Assembly (NCBI RefSeq): GCF_009765215.1
Contig: NZ_VLNV01000001.1
Location: 310,001-374,000 of the forward strand
Direction: 5' to 3'
DNA: 64,000 nt
From: Lysobacter prati
GTDB lineage: Bacteria; Pseudomonadota; Gammaproteobacteria; Xanthomonadales; Xanthomonadaceae
Made by a program: the position numbers and the translations under genes. Of the stretch, positions 48,601 to 58,800 are shown in pieces. The number at the start of each line of letters is the position of its first letter. The stretch's first letter is position 1. Under the pieces are notes generated by a model that was not told the origin of the DNA, did no database searches, and worked only from the letters and a program-made list of their open reading frames with translations.

Positions 48601-48717
48601 GCAGCCACCCTAAGGTCAGCCGATGTATAGACGGCGTCACGATGGACCGACAGGTCAATAACATGCGCGTCACACATGGCTTCCTAGGATCGGTCGCACC
48701 TAAACGGAGGGTATGCC

Positions 48718-48990
48718 ATGGGAATCATCATCTGGTTGATCGTCGGCGGCGTCATCGGCTGGCTTGCGAGCCTCGTCATGCGTCGCGATGGTCAGCAGGG
48801 AATCCTGCTCAACATCATCGTCGGCATCATCGGTGCCTTCATCGGCGGCTGGCTGGGCGGTGTGCTGGGCATCGGCGGTGGCGACATCAATGACGGCAAT
48901 TTCAGCATCGGCGGCCTGCTGCTGTCGCTGCTGGGCGCGATCGTCCTGCTGGCGATCGTCAATCTGTTCACGCGGGGACGCGCACGCTGA
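48718..48990 (+). CDS. GlsB/YeaQ/YmgE stress-response membrane protein
   Basis: A 90-aa transglycosylase-associated (GlsB) protein with three glycine-rich helices (IIIWLIVGGVIGWLASLVM; IVGIIGAFIGGWLGGVLGIGG; IGGLLLSLLGAIVLLAIVNLF). GGAGG precedes the ATG by 9 nt. Family members are induced by general stress; molecular role unknown. Confidence 0.92.
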   Translation: MGIIIWLIVGGVIGWLASLVMRRDGQQGILLNIIVGIIGAFIGGWLGGVLGIGGGDINDGNFSIGGLLLSLLGAIVLLAIVNLFTRGRAR

Positions 48991-49006
48991 GCAGGCACCA
49001 ATGCGT

Positions 49007-49037
49007 CCGCTCTCGCGCCGGCAAGGCGTGAGAGCGG
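49007..49037. terminator. Hairpin between convergent genes
   Basis: A 13-bp stem with one mismatch (49007-49019 with 49025-49037) and a 5-nt loop, between the plus-strand glsB-like gene and the minus-strand GIY-YIG gene. There is no T-run on either side, so termination efficiency is doubtful. Confidence 0.45.
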
Positions 49038-49046
49038 GCGTGAGGC

Positions 49047-49673
49047 CTATCGATTTCCTGTCGCGCTGCGATACCAGTCGGCGAGCCGGTCGGGCAGTGC
49101 ATCGGCCACGGCGATGTCGACCGCGGCATATGCGTCCAGCGTGTCGAGCGCATGCCGCCGCAAATCCGCCATCTGCGGCCGGTCGAGCCATTCCGCCTCG
49201 CACTGCAGACCATCGAGCAGGGTGCTCGCCCAGGTAAACAGCTCGTCGCGACTGCGCATCAGTTCGCGGCGCAGCCATGGCCGCAGCGGATGATGGACGG
49301 TGTATCCACGGGCGGCGAGGGCGGCAATCTCCGCTGCGAGGGCCGCGTGGGCGCCGCGATACCACTCGCTGTGACCGCCGGCTTCCTCGCGAACCACCAG
49401 CGGTACCGGAGCGGCATGCACCGCGATCGAGTGCCCCAGTGACAGTTCCAGGTCGCGCGCATCGCGCACGGTCTCTGTCTCGACCAGGAAGGCTCGGTCG
49501 AGGTCGAAAAACTCGAAGTAGCGCGTGTGCAGCGCCTGCATGCGTTGCAGCGGATGACGCGAGAAGCCGAGCTTGAGCTGGTCCTCGCCGGCGCACGGCA
49601 GGACGTAGAGGTAACTCGCCCCTTCGCTGCTGGCGCGGGTGCTGTCGGGGTCACCAGTGCGGATGAAAGCCAT
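49047..49673 (-). CDS. GIY-YIG nuclease-family protein
   Basis: 208 aa. SYLYVLPCAGEDQLKLGFSRHPLQRMQALHTRYFEFFDLDRAFLVET has the GIY-YIG pattern (YLYVL...LKLGFS) with the following Arg, as in T5orf172-like proteins; the usual catalytic Glu is plausibly in the helix ARDLELSLGH. The C-terminal half is a helical region I do not recognise. Probably a solitary gene. No restriction partner is adjacent. Confidence 0.75.
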   Translation of the reverse strand: MAFIRTGDPDSTRASSEGASYLYVLPCAGEDQLKLGFSRHPLQRMQALHTRYFEFFDLDRAFLVETETVRDARDLELSLGHSIAVHAAPVPLVVREEAGGHSEWYRGAHAALAAEIAALAARGYTVHHPLRPWLRRELMRSRDELFTWASTLLDGLQCEAEWLDRPQMADLRRHALDTLDAYAAVDIAVADALPDRLADWYRSATGNR

Positions 49674-49779
49674 GGAACGGATGATCGCGCCGGAGCGGGG
49701 AAGGGCGCGTAATCAACAGTCTGAACGGACGCGTGCCGCGGTGACATCTTCTTGATGTGCCCGCCGGGATGCTGCCGGC

Positions 49780-50862
49780 ATGGCAGCACGCGAACGCTCC
49801 ACCGTCCCCAGCAAGACCGCGGAAGCCGAGCAGTCGGCCACGGCCGGAGGGCTGGTATACGTCAGCGACGCCATCCCCGGCCTGCGGCGCCGACGCGCCG
49901 GCAACGGGTTCTCATACATCGACGCCAACGGCCGACCGGTCCGCGACGCCAGGACGCTCGCCCGGATTCGCGCCCTGGCCATCCCCCCGGCCTATCGGGA
50001 CGTCTGGATCTGCACCCGCGCCAACGGCCACCTGCAAGCCACCGGCCGCGATGCCCGCGGCCGCAAGCAATACCGCTACCACCCGGATTGGAACCAGGTC
50101 CGCGACAGCAACAAGTTCGATCGCATCGTCGCTTTCGGTGCCTCGCTGCCGCGCGTGCGGCGACGTCTGCGCAGCGATCTCGCGCGCACAGGCTTGGGGC
50201 GCGAGAAGGTATCGGCGATAGTCGTGGCGGTCCTGGCCGACACGCTGCTGCGCATCGGCAACGACGAGTACGCGCGCGGCAACCAATCCTACGGACTGAC
50301 CACGCTGCGTAATCGCCACGTCGAGTTCCTGCGCGGCGGCCGGGCCAAGTTGCGCTTTCGCGGCAAGAGCGGACTCGAGCACGATGTGGTCCTGGACGAC
50401 GCCCGCCTGACGCGCCTGATGTACCGATGCCAGCAGCTGCCCGGGCAGATGCTGTTCCAGTACCGCGACGACGACGACATCGTGCAGCCGGTCGATTCGG
50501 GCCTGGTCAACGATTACCTGCGCGCCGCCACCGGTGGCGATTTCACCGCCAAGGACTTCCGCACCTGGGGCGCGACGCTTCTGGCTGTTCGCCTTCTGGC
50601 CGGCAGCGAAGTTCCGCACAAGGACGACGGGCAACCCGATGCCCCGGGGATCGTCGCCGCCCGCAACGCGGTGATCAAGGAAGTCGCGCAATTGCTCGGC
50701 AACACCCCGGCGATCTGCCGCAAGTCCTACATCGACCCCGTCGTGTTCGCCTGCTGGGAGGACGGTCGCCTGCAGCGCGCCACCGCCAATGCACGCGGCG
50801 CCCGACAATGGGAGCAGGCGGCGCTGCGGTTGTTGAAGCGCGCCCACCGCGATGGCGGTTGA
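49780..50862 (+). CDS. DNA topoisomerase IB
   Basis: 360 aa. A poxvirus-like bacterial topoisomerase IB that relaxes supercoils through a 3'-phosphotyrosine. GFSYIDANGRPVRDARTLARIRALAIPPAYRDVWIC is the N-terminal DNA-clamp signature. The catalytic Arg/Lys motifs LLRIGNDEYARGNQSYGLTTL and LRFRGKSG follow, and the nucleophile is the Tyr in ICRKSYIDP. Convergent with the SulP gene, 2 nt apart. Confidence 0.95.
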   Translation: MAARERSTVPSKTAEAEQSATAGGLVYVSDAIPGLRRRRAGNGFSYIDANGRPVRDARTLARIRALAIPPAYRDVWICTRANGHLQATGRDARGRKQYRYHPDWNQVRDSNKFDRIVAFGASLPRVRRRLRSDLARTGLGREKVSAIVVAVLADTLLRIGNDEYARGNQSYGLTTLRNRHVEFLRGGRAKLRFRGKSGLEHDVVLDDARLTRLMYRCQQLPGQMLFQYRDDDDIVQPVDSGLVNDYLRAATGGDFTAKDFRTWGATLLAVRLLAGSEVPHKDDGQPDAPGIVAARNAVIKEVAQLLGNTPAICRKSYIDPVVFACWEDGRLQRATANARGARQWEQAALRLLKRAHRDGG

Positions 50863-50864
50863 CG

Positions 50865-52577
50865 TCAGTCGCTTTCCTCGTCTTCCCAATGCCAATCCAC
50901 CGCATGCTCCTCGAGGTACGCGTCGACGGCGGCGCCGATGGTCGGATACATCGGTCCGAAGCGCTCAAGAATCTCGAAGCGCAAGAGCTTGTCCTTGACG
51001 GGATCCTTCAGCTCGGCAAACCGGAACTCGACGCCGGATTCGCGTAGCGACCGCTCCAGTTCGGCAAGCATGTCGGCCGACGTCACGTCGATGCTGGTGA
51101 CCGGTTCGGCCGCCACGACGATCCGACGTGCCGGCGTGGGCGACTGCGCGACGGCTTCGAGCACGCGCTGGTGGAACAGCTCGCCATTGGCGAAGAACAG
51201 CGGCGCATCCCAGCGGAACAGCACCAGGCCAGGCACCAGCCGTGCCTGCGGATAACGCCTGATGTCATGGAAGCCGCGGATGCCGTCGACCCGGCCCATG
51301 ACGGCGTAGTGCGGCCGCCAGCCGTCCCAGAGGAACTCGATCACGGCGATGAGGATGGCGATGCCGATGCCCGGGATCACGCCCAGCACGGCGACACCCA
51401 CGAAGCAGGCGACCGACAGCCAGAACTCCCATGGCTGGATGCGATGGATGCGGCGCAGGTCGGCGAACTCGAACAGGCCTATCGCCGCGGCAATGACGAC
51501 CGCCGCCAGCGCGCTGCTGGGCATGTGCTCGAGCAGATTGGGTGCGAAGAGCAGCAGCAGGGCCACTGCGATCGCGCCGACGACACCGGTGAGCTGAGTC
51601 TTCGCTCTAGCGGCCTCGGCGACCGGCGTGCGCGAGGAGCTGCTGCTGATCGGGAAACCCTGGAACAAGCCGGCGGCGAGGTTCGCCGCGCCCAGGCCGA
51701 CCATTTCCTGGTTCGGGTCGACATACGTGCCGGTCCTGCCCGCATACGTGCGCGACAACACGCTGGTGTCGGCGAACGCCACCATCGCGACCGCGCAACC
51801 GCCGATCACCACTTGGCCGAGGTGGGCCGGTTCGATCCACGGCAGCGCGAACGACGGCAGGCCCTGCGGGAGTTGGCCGAGCACTTTGACTGCGGCGGTT
51901 TCATCCAGGGCCAGCGCACCGACCACGAAGGTCGCGGCGACGACGGCGATCAGCAACCCGGGGATCCGCTTGTACGGCTTGAGCAGCAGGATCAGCACCA
52001 GGGTGCCGGCGCCAACGGCGAACGCGGTCCAGTTGGCCTGGCCAGCGAGGATCGCCTGCGTAGTGCGGGTCAGATCGCGCAGCGGCCCGGCACTGTCGAT
52101 CGAAAAGCCGAACAGCTTCGGCAACTGGCTGACCAGCACCGTCAGCGCGATGCCGTTCATGTAGCCGTAGCGGATCGGCTTGGACAGCAGCTCCGTGACG
52201 AATCCCAGGCGCAGCACGCCGATCAGGATGCACACCAGCCCCGACACCACGGCCATCAGGCTTGCCACGACCACGGCGCGTGCCGGGTCGCCTGCGGACA
52301 GGGGCAGCACGACGGCAAGAATCACCGCAGCCAGCGAAGAATCAGGGCCCAGCACCAGGATGCGGCTCGGGCCAAACAGCGCATAGGCGAGCAGGGGGAC
52401 GATGGTGGCGTACAGGCCGAAGATCCCAGGAACGCCCGAGGCCACGGCGTAGGCGATACCCACCGGCACCAGCATCGTGGTCAGCACCAGCCCGGCCATC
52501 AGGTCGTTCGGCAGCCAGGCCGCCTCGTAGCGCCTGATGATCTGCAGTCCGGGCAGCCAACGCATCCAGCCGTTCAT
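50865..52577 (-). CDS. SulP-family anion transporter with STAS domain
   Basis: 570 aa. The start carries LPNDLMAGLVLTTMLVPVGIAYAVASGVPGIFGLYATIVP, the SulP signature, followed by about 12-14 membrane segments (GPDSSLAAVILAVVLPL; ISSSSSRTPVAEAARAKTQLTGVVG). The C-terminal STAS domain (residues about 440-550) includes RIVVAAEPVTSIDVTSADMLAELERSL. Sulfate, bicarbonate or dicarboxylates are possible substrates. Confidence 0.93.
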   Translation of the reverse strand: MNGWMRWLPGLQIIRRYEAAWLPNDLMAGLVLTTMLVPVGIAYAVASGVPGIFGLYATIVPLLAYALFGPSRILVLGPDSSLAAVILAVVLPLSAGDPARAVVVASLMAVVSGLVCILIGVLRLGFVTELLSKPIRYGYMNGIALTVLVSQLPKLFGFSIDSAGPLRDLTRTTQAILAGQANWTAFAVGAGTLVLILLLKPYKRIPGLLIAVVAATFVVGALALDETAAVKVLGQLPQGLPSFALPWIEPAHLGQVVIGGCAVAMVAFADTSVLSRTYAGRTGTYVDPNQEMVGLGAANLAAGLFQGFPISSSSSRTPVAEAARAKTQLTGVVGAIAVALLLLFAPNLLEHMPSSALAAVVIAAAIGLFEFADLRRIHRIQPWEFWLSVACFVGVAVLGVIPGIGIAILIAVIEFLWDGWRPHYAVMGRVDGIRGFHDIRRYPQARLVPGLVLFRWDAPLFFANGELFHQRVLEAVAQSPTPARRIVVAAEPVTSIDVTSADMLAELERSLRESGVEFRFAELKDPVKDKLLRFEILERFGPMYPTIGAAVDAYLEEHAVDWHWEDEESD

Positions 52578-52639
52578 ACGTCAGCTCCCTGTCTTGGCTT
52601 CATCATGCCTGGGCGACCGCGTCCGTCTGGGTAACGGTA

Positions 52640-53452
52640 TCAGTACTGCTCCTTGATGAACTTGAAAGGATAGTCCGGGTCGACGTAGTCGCCGCGCTTC
52701 TGTCGCTTGGGCAGGCTGAACTTTTCGCGCGGCAGCGCTTCGTAGGGGATCTTGTCGAGCATGTGGCGGATGATGTTGAGGCGTCCACGGCGCTTGTCGT
52801 CGGTGCGCGCCACGAACCACGGCGCCTGCGGCGAGTCGGTGGCGGCAAACATGTCGTCGCGTGCCCGCGAATAGTCGTACCAGCGGCCATACGACTTGAG
52901 GTCCATCGGGGTGAGCTTCCACAGCTTGCGGCCGTCGGTGGCGCGTTCCTTCAGGCGCCGGGTCTGCTCCTCGTCGCTGACCTCCAGCCAGTACTTGAGC
53001 AGGATGATCCCCGACTGCACGATCGCCGCCTCCACCAAAGGCGTGGTCCGCAGGAACTTGCGCACATTGGATTCCGAGGTGAACTCCATCACCCGTTCCA
53101 CGCCCGCGCGGTTGTACCAGCTGCGATCGAAGATCACGAATTCGCCGGCCGCCGGCAGGTGGCGCATGTAGCGCTGGAAGTACATCTGGCTCTTCTCGCG
53201 ATCGGTCGGGGCGGGCAGGGCCACCACCCGGAACACGCGTGGGCTCACCCGCTCGGTGATCGCCTTGATCGTCCCGCCCTTGCCGGCCGTGTCGCGCCCT
53301 TCGAACACGACGCAGACCTTCATCTTCTTCGCGACCAGCCACATCTGCAGCTTGACCAGTTCGACGTGCAGCTTCTCCAGCTCCGCCTCGTACTCCTTGC
53401 GCTTCATCTTTTCCGTTTCGACGGGCGCCTGGCCGTTTTTGTCGGATTTCAT
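52640..53452 (-). CDS. ppk2: Polyphosphate kinase 2
   Basis: A 270-aa single-domain class I PPK2, transferring phosphate between polyphosphate and nucleotides. Walker A lies in VVFEGRDTAGKGGTIK (about 48-63), with the lid RVVALPAPTDREKSQMYFQRYMRHLPAAGEFVIFDRSWYNRAGVERVM carrying Walker B (FDRSWYNRAG). It ends PFKFIKEQY. CCGGAG precedes the ATG. It is 21 nt after a small conserved gene, so the two form a unit. Confidence 0.95.
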   Translation of the reverse strand: MKSDKNGQAPVETEKMKRKEYEAELEKLHVELVKLQMWLVAKKMKVCVVFEGRDTAGKGGTIKAITERVSPRVFRVVALPAPTDREKSQMYFQRYMRHLPAAGEFVIFDRSWYNRAGVERVMEFTSESNVRKFLRTTPLVEAAIVQSGIILLKYWLEVSDEEQTRRLKERATDGRKLWKLTPMDLKSYGRWYDYSRARDDMFAATDSPQAPWFVARTDDKRRGRLNIIRHMLDKIPYEALPREKFSLPKRQKRGDYVDPDYPFKFIKEQY

Positions 53453-53473
53453 GGTGCTGGCTCCGGGGCAGGG

Positions 53474-53752
53474 TTACGCCTTCTTCTCGTTCTCGACCGC
53501 CTTGTTGATGATGTCGTCGTAGAGCTCGACGATCTGCACGGCGATCTTGTGCATCTCCGGATTTCGCGCCCACACCTGCTGGCCACGCTGCGCATCTTCC
53601 AGTGCGCTCTTGAGGAAGATGATGTCTTCGTCGGTGAGACGCTCGCCGGCGTCGACCCGCTTCTTGATCGCCAGCGTGCGTGGCAGGCGGAAATTGTTCA
53701 GCCGGTCGAGGAGTGCCTTAAGGGTGCCGGTATCGTCGGTTTCGTCGGACAT
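53474..53752 (-). CDS. Small helical protein paired with ppk2
   Basis: 92 aa, acidic N-terminus then amphipathic helices: LKALLDRLNNFRLPRTLAIKKRVDAGERLTDEDIIFLKSALEDAQ and NPEMHKIAVQIVELYDDIINKAVENEKKA. No known domain that I can name. It precedes ppk2 by 21 nt in the same transcript, which suggests a shared function such as regulation or oligomer assembly. Confidence 0.75.
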   Translation of the reverse strand: MSDETDDTGTLKALLDRLNNFRLPRTLAIKKRVDAGERLTDEDIIFLKSALEDAQRGQQVWARNPEMHKIAVQIVELYDDIINKAVENEKKA

Positions 53753-53854
53753 CGTCGCCGTCCTTGCGTGGGGAGGCGACATTCTGCGCTCGCACCGCGT
53801 TACGCCGGGATCACGACCGGTGGCCGTCGCGTTGGCTGTGGCGGCAGAACAAGA

Positions 53855-53880
53855 GGCCCGCACGGGGCGGGCCTTTTGTC
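53855..53880. terminator. Bidirectional terminator
   Basis: GGCCCGC (53855-53861), loop ACGGG, GCGGGCC (53867-53873), with TTTTGT on the plus side and TCTTGTT on the minus side. It lies 22 nt past the minus-strand VOC stop and would end that transcript before it enters the ppk2 unit. Confidence 0.75.
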
Positions 53881-53901
53881 GTTGTTTGCCCTTGCGGCGG
53901 A

Positions 53902-54312
<411 letters not shown>

Positions 54313-54339
54313 TGCGGTCGTCCTTGTTGTGTCGAGCGG

Positions 54340-54789
54340 TCATGCTAGGTCGGGGTCGGTGCTCTTCGCTTCTCGATTCCTGACCGGTCTGGTCACCTGC
54401 TTCTCGACACACGACGGAATCCCCGGGGTGCCGCCCTCCAGCTGGCGCCGATAGACGCTGGGTGGCACGCCGACCAGTTCGGTGAAGCGGGTGCTGAAGG
54501 TGCCCAGCGACGAGCAACCGACCGCGAAGCAGACCTCGGTGACACTGAGTTCGCCTCCGCGCAGCAGCGCCATCGCGCGCTCGATGCGCCGGGTCATCAG
54601 ATAGGAGTAGGGCGACTCGCCATAGGCCAGCTTGAACTGGCGGCTGAGATGCCCGGCCGACATGTGGACGCCCTGGGCGAGGGCTTCGACATCCAACGGT
54701 CGCGCGTACTCGCGATCGATGCGGTCGCGGACGCGGCGAAGCCGCGCGAGGTCGCGCAGGTGTACTGCTTCGGCGGGTCGGATGGTCAC
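54340..54789 (-). CDS. AraC-family transcriptional regulator
   Basis: 149 aa from a GTG start. Essentially a bare HTH_18 DNA-binding domain, residues about 15-115: RIDREYARPLDVEALAQGVHMSAGHLSRQFKLAYGESPYSYL is the first HTH, and LLRGGELSVTEVCFAVGCSSLGTFSTRFTELVGVPPSVYR the second. No ligand-binding domain is present. The tail is basic. It lies 27 nt upstream of the VOC gene. Confidence 0.92.
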   Translation of the reverse strand: MTIRPAEAVHLRDLARLRRVRDRIDREYARPLDVEALAQGVHMSAGHLSRQFKLAYGESPYSYLMTRRIERAMALLRGGELSVTEVCFAVGCSSLGTFSTRFTELVGVPPSVYRRQLEGGTPGIPSCVEKQVTRPVRNREAKSTDPDLA

Positions 54790-54853
54790 GACGAGATCCT
54801 GCCACCGGGGCAGGTGGTGCTCAAGTTCGCTTCATGGCACAGCCCACAAAAGC

Positions 54854-54879
54854 AAAAAGCCCGCACAAGGCGGGCTTTT
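54854..54879 (-). terminator. Rho-independent terminator left of the tmRNA-like fragment
   Basis: A 10-bp stem (54855-54864 with 54870-54879, loop ACAAG) whose minus-strand reading ends in a T-run. It is 7 bases past the CCA end of the fragment, exactly where a tmRNA or tRNA terminator would sit. Confidence 0.8.
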
Positions 54880-54886
54880 GCTTGAA

Positions 54887-54915
54887 TGGTGGGGTGGGGG
54901 GAATTGAACCCGAGT
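54887..54915 (-). ncRNA. tmRNA-like 3' fragment (T-arm and acceptor end), likely attachment-site remnant
   Basis: On the minus strand the sequence has a T-loop block GGGTTCAATTCCCC and ends CACCCCACCA: a T-loop, an acceptor strand and CCA tail, then a terminator. The rest of a tmRNA (tag reading frame, 5' acceptor strand) or of a tRNA is absent, because a protein gene begins 200 nt away. The acceptor run is one base short. This fits the truncated 3' copy left when an island inserts into ssrA. A tRNA origin is not excluded. Confidence 0.5.
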
Positions 54916-54963
54916 GCAGAATGGCTTGTTTCTGGCTGCCTCTGCGAGTTCGCACTCCACAGG

Positions 54964-54983
54964 TACCGCCAAAGATACCGCCA
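54964..54983. repeat. Paired direct repeats, candidate recombinase arm sites
   Basis: TACCGCCA occurs at 54964-54971 and again at 54976-54983 (12-bp period), about 50 bp inside the tmRNA-like fragment. Short phased repeats of this type are found in attachment regions of tyrosine-recombinase islands. The remaining sequence to 55117 (54984-55117) has no gene that I can support. Confidence 0.4.
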
Positions 54984-55117
54984 CGCCTACGAGAGCCCCC
55001 GCTCAGCCGGCTAGGGAAATTTCCCCAACTGGGTGATTCGACCCACAACCCCATCCAGAACCGGGTTCATCATACCGGGACTGCGACTCGGCCGCGCTTG
55101 CTCGCCCACCCCGGGAG

Positions 55118-55828
55118 TCAGATGGCATCACCGAACACGGCGCGTTCAATCGCGGCGTGCTGCCGCTGCCAGTCCGGCATATTCCGCGCCACCAGTGCCC
55201 AGAACGCCTTGGTATGACTCTTCTCGACGGTGTGGCACAGCTCGTGAACGATGACGTAGTCCTGCACGCTGGTCGGTAGCTCCATCACCCGAGGGTGGAA
55301 CTCCAGCACGTTGTGCGCATCGCAACTGGCCCACCTGCTCTGGAACAAGCGAACGCGGGCGCCATGGGCTTGCAGGCCGGTCTGACGCTCCCAGTGGCGC
55401 ACCCGGACCAACAGCTTTTCATGGGCACGTTCACGGTAGAAGCGTTCCATTAGAGGCGCGAGAGTGTCCGGCTGGATGCTTAACCCTTCAGGGGTCTCGA
55501 TGATGAAACGCGACGCGGTGAAGGTCAGTCGGGGCTTGTCCAAGTCTGAGGTGTGCCGGACCTCGGTGAAGTAGCCCCGGCCGCAGTAGCGTAAGCGGCT
55601 GCCGGTGACGATGGCGACATTGGTCTCCGGCTGATTCACCAGCACCAGCTTTTCGCGAATCCAACGGGCGCGGCGACGGACCAATACTTCCTGTTCGACC
55701 TCGTCCACCACGGGTCCGCGCAGCAATACCGGCCGCCCTCGCTCGACGGTTACATAGTGCCGCTTCAGCTTGGTGTCTGGCTGGAACAGCCATTCGATGG
55801 CGTATTGGCCGTACTGGAGAAGCGGCAT
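55118..55828 (-). CDS. YgjP/DUF45-type zinc metallopeptidase of the RM operon
   Basis: 236 aa from ATG 55828, 2 nt after the hsdR stop. The SprT/YgjP-like catalytic motif is HELCH (195-199) with a third ligand His at about 205 (HELCHTVEKSHTKAFW). Upstream RLFQSRWASCDAHNVLEFHPRVMELP is also typical. Such predicted peptidases often accompany type I restriction genes; target unknown. Confidence 0.9.
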   Translation of the reverse strand: MPLLQYGQYAIEWLFQPDTKLKRHYVTVERGRPVLLRGPVVDEVEQEVLVRRRARWIREKLVLVNQPETNVAIVTGSRLRYCGRGYFTEVRHTSDLDKPRLTFTASRFIIETPEGLSIQPDTLAPLMERFYRERAHEKLLVRVRHWERQTGLQAHGARVRLFQSRWASCDAHNVLEFHPRVMELPTSVQDYVIVHELCHTVEKSHTKAFWALVARNMPDWQRQHAAIERAVFGDAI

Positions 55829-55830
55829 TG

Positions 55831-58800
55831 TCAGTTCTTCAACAGGATGTCCATGATGCGCTTGGCGTGCTCTCGCGCAACCGGGCGCTCCCACCCGGCA
55901 AGCGGAATCAGCAGCTTGTGCAGCAATGCCCGCAATTCGGGGTGCAGGTCGTGCATATGCTTCCAGTTGGCCGCCGCCATAGTGCGGCTCAGGTCGGCAT
56001 CCTCGAAGAGCTTGGTCGTGGCAATGCGGGCCGTCTCTTCACTAAGCAGCGAAGCCAGATAGTGATAGACCGCCGAATGGGCCGGGTGTTCGAATCCGGT
56101 GTTGTCTTTGTCCTTGATGCGCTGCCCAAATAGGTCGAGCTGCTCCAAGAACTGGGCCTGACTGACTCGCCCAGCAGCCTCCTCAGCCAACAGCTTCTCA
56201 AGCTCCTCAGCCAGCTTGTCGAAGAACGCAGGGTCCTTGTCTCGGCCGGTGGCAATCGTGTGCTTTAACTGGTTCTTCATGACCAGCGCTTGACTGCCGG
56301 GATTCGCCAGCTTCTTCAAGCGCGCCATGTCGCTGGCATCCAGAATGGACACTTCCTTGCCCAGCAAGCTCTTGGCCGGGCTGGCGTCGATGTACTCGTC
56401 CAGCAACTGCTGCAGCAATGCCGATTCCAGTCTCGTGATGCGTTCGCGGTGGGTCGCACCGGGCAGCTTGTCGCGCAGCATCAGCCGGATTTCCGCGAAC
56501 AGCGTGAAGTAGGGCTTGAACGGCACACCCCGAACGTCAGGCAGGATGATGTCGATGCTGCGGTTGAAGCGCTTCACCAAGTCGAGGAAGTCCTCCACTG
56601 CGTCCAGCCGGGTAGTTGGGTCGAGGAAGCGCTCGGCATCGTCCTTGTAGTCTTCGCGCTGGCTGACCGGGTCGTGCTTCTTGGGCAGTACGGTCAGGAT
56701 GCGGTCAAGGGTGGCCTGCAGCTTGGGCAGTTCGCTTTCAACCCCCTCCCACACTTGGGCCGGTTGAACATCGCCACCGTAAATCTTCAGTGCGTGGTCG
56801 AGGTGCTCCACCACACCGTGGTAGTCCACGATGTAGCCCGCGTTCTTGCCCGTCATCGTCCGGTTCACCCGCGCAATGGCCTGCAGCAGGGTGTGCTCCT
56901 TCAGGGGCTTGTCGAGGTACATCGTGCCAACGATGGGGGCATCCCAGCCCGTGAGCAGCATGTCCGACACGATGATGAGGCCGATGTTGTTCGCATGCGG
57001 CTGGCCATCCTTGCCCTTGGATTCGTCGCCATAGGGCAGCGGAAACAGCTTGGAAACGAAGTTGGCTGTCTGCTCAGTGGGCAGCGCGACAGGATGTTTT
57101 CCCGCCTTGATCTCAGCCTTGACCCGCTCTTCGATGGTCTGAACCGCTTCCTTGTGCACCCCACGGTCTGCGGCTTCTTCATGTTCGCTGGCGCCAGAGC
57201 GCGATGCCGTGGCACTGGCCAGCGAGATGACTACTCGGCTCTCGAAGGTCGGCAAGCCCTTGGCCTGCCGGTCTTGCATCAGGCCATCCAACAAGTCTTT
57301 GTACCGGACCGCCATGTCGCGACCGTCGCAGACCAGCATGGCCTTCAAGCCCTTGGCCTGTACGTTGGCGATGAAATGCTCCACCAGATGCGCCGCTACC
57401 TGCTCCATGCGGTCACCGGCCTGACGCCATCGGGCCAGCAGTTGCTGCTTTAGGGCCTGCTGCCGGGCCTCGTCTTCCTGCGCGAATTGGTCTTTGAACG
57501 CTTGGTCCAGCTTGCTGCTGGGCGCGAGCCTGACCCATGCGTCTTGGTACTTGATGGGCAGTGTGGCGCCATCAGCCACTGCTTCGTGCAAACGGTACTC
57601 GTCAATATAGGTATCGCCTCCGAACTCGGCCAAGGTGTGCTTGTCGTCGTTCAGCAGCGGCGTGCCCGTGAAAGCGATGAACTTGGCGTTCGGCAGGCTG
57701 GCCCGCATGAAGGCGGCCAAGAAGTCGTATTGGCTTCGATGCGCTTCATCGACCAGCACGTAGAAGTTTGGCTTGGCGCTCAGCACCCGGAAGTTGACCC
57801 TCTCGCGGCTGATTTCCTCCCACTTGGCTTCCAGCAGTACGCCATCCTCATCATGCAGGCCATAGTGGGCGTTGCGCTCATCGACCATGAAGAAGTCCTT
57901 GTCCTCGCGCACCCGCCGATGCCGGATGGCATACAAAAGGTCATCTTCCTCATCCGCTGCGATCTCGCTAGCGTCGGCAACCTGTTCGTTCTCTTGGAAC
58001 TTCTGCACCGTGCTCGTGAACACGCTGCCGTAGTCATTGCCCAGCAGTTTGACCAACCCATCCACTGACACCGCCTGAATGGCTTTGATACCCACCGCGT
58101 GGAACGTGTCGAAGATTTGCTTATCAAGGTCCTTGCGATCTGTCAGGACCAGCACGGTGGGGTTGTTCAGCCCGGTACTATCTGCCCGCAGCATCCGGGC
58201 CAGCAGTGCCATGGTGAGAGACTTGCCGCTGCCTTGTGTGTGCCAGACCACGCCGCCGGTGGGCTGGGCTGCCGTCAGCCGGGCGACGGTCTTGCGTACT
58301 GCCCGCCACTGTTGATAGCGCGGCAGCTTCTTGACCGTCCTGCCGTCACGGGTCTCGAACAGGACGAAGTGGGTGATGAGTTCGAGAAACCGGCCCGGCT
58401 CGAACAACGCCCACAGCAGTTGGTCTTGTTCGCTCGGGTCTGCACCCAGTACACCAACCACCGCTGCCAGCTCCGCATCCTGCAGGCGGTAGCGTGCATA
58501 GAAGGCGGGTTTAGTCAGGATGGCACCATACAAGCCCTGCCTGCGGTTGAGGCCCACACAAACTTGGTTGAACACGAACTGGGCGGGAAAGCTGGCTTGG
58601 TAGCCATCCAGTTGCGCCAGCGCCTCATCCAATCGATGGTGGCTGGCCTTGCATTCGACGATGGCCAGCGGCAGGCCGTTGACGAACAGGAGCAGGTCGG
58701 GCCGGAACAGGTCGCCATCGGCGTTCTTGCCGACATACTGGTCCACCACATGAAAGTCGTTGTGGGCGACCGTGGTCGCGTCGAAGAAGCGCACGCTCCG

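Noticed and set aside
54887-55117. A complete tmRNA gene
   Set aside because: The distance to the peptidase gene leaves about 230 nt, no tag-peptide frame ending in ALAA is found, and there is no 5' acceptor strand, so only a 3' fragment is supported.
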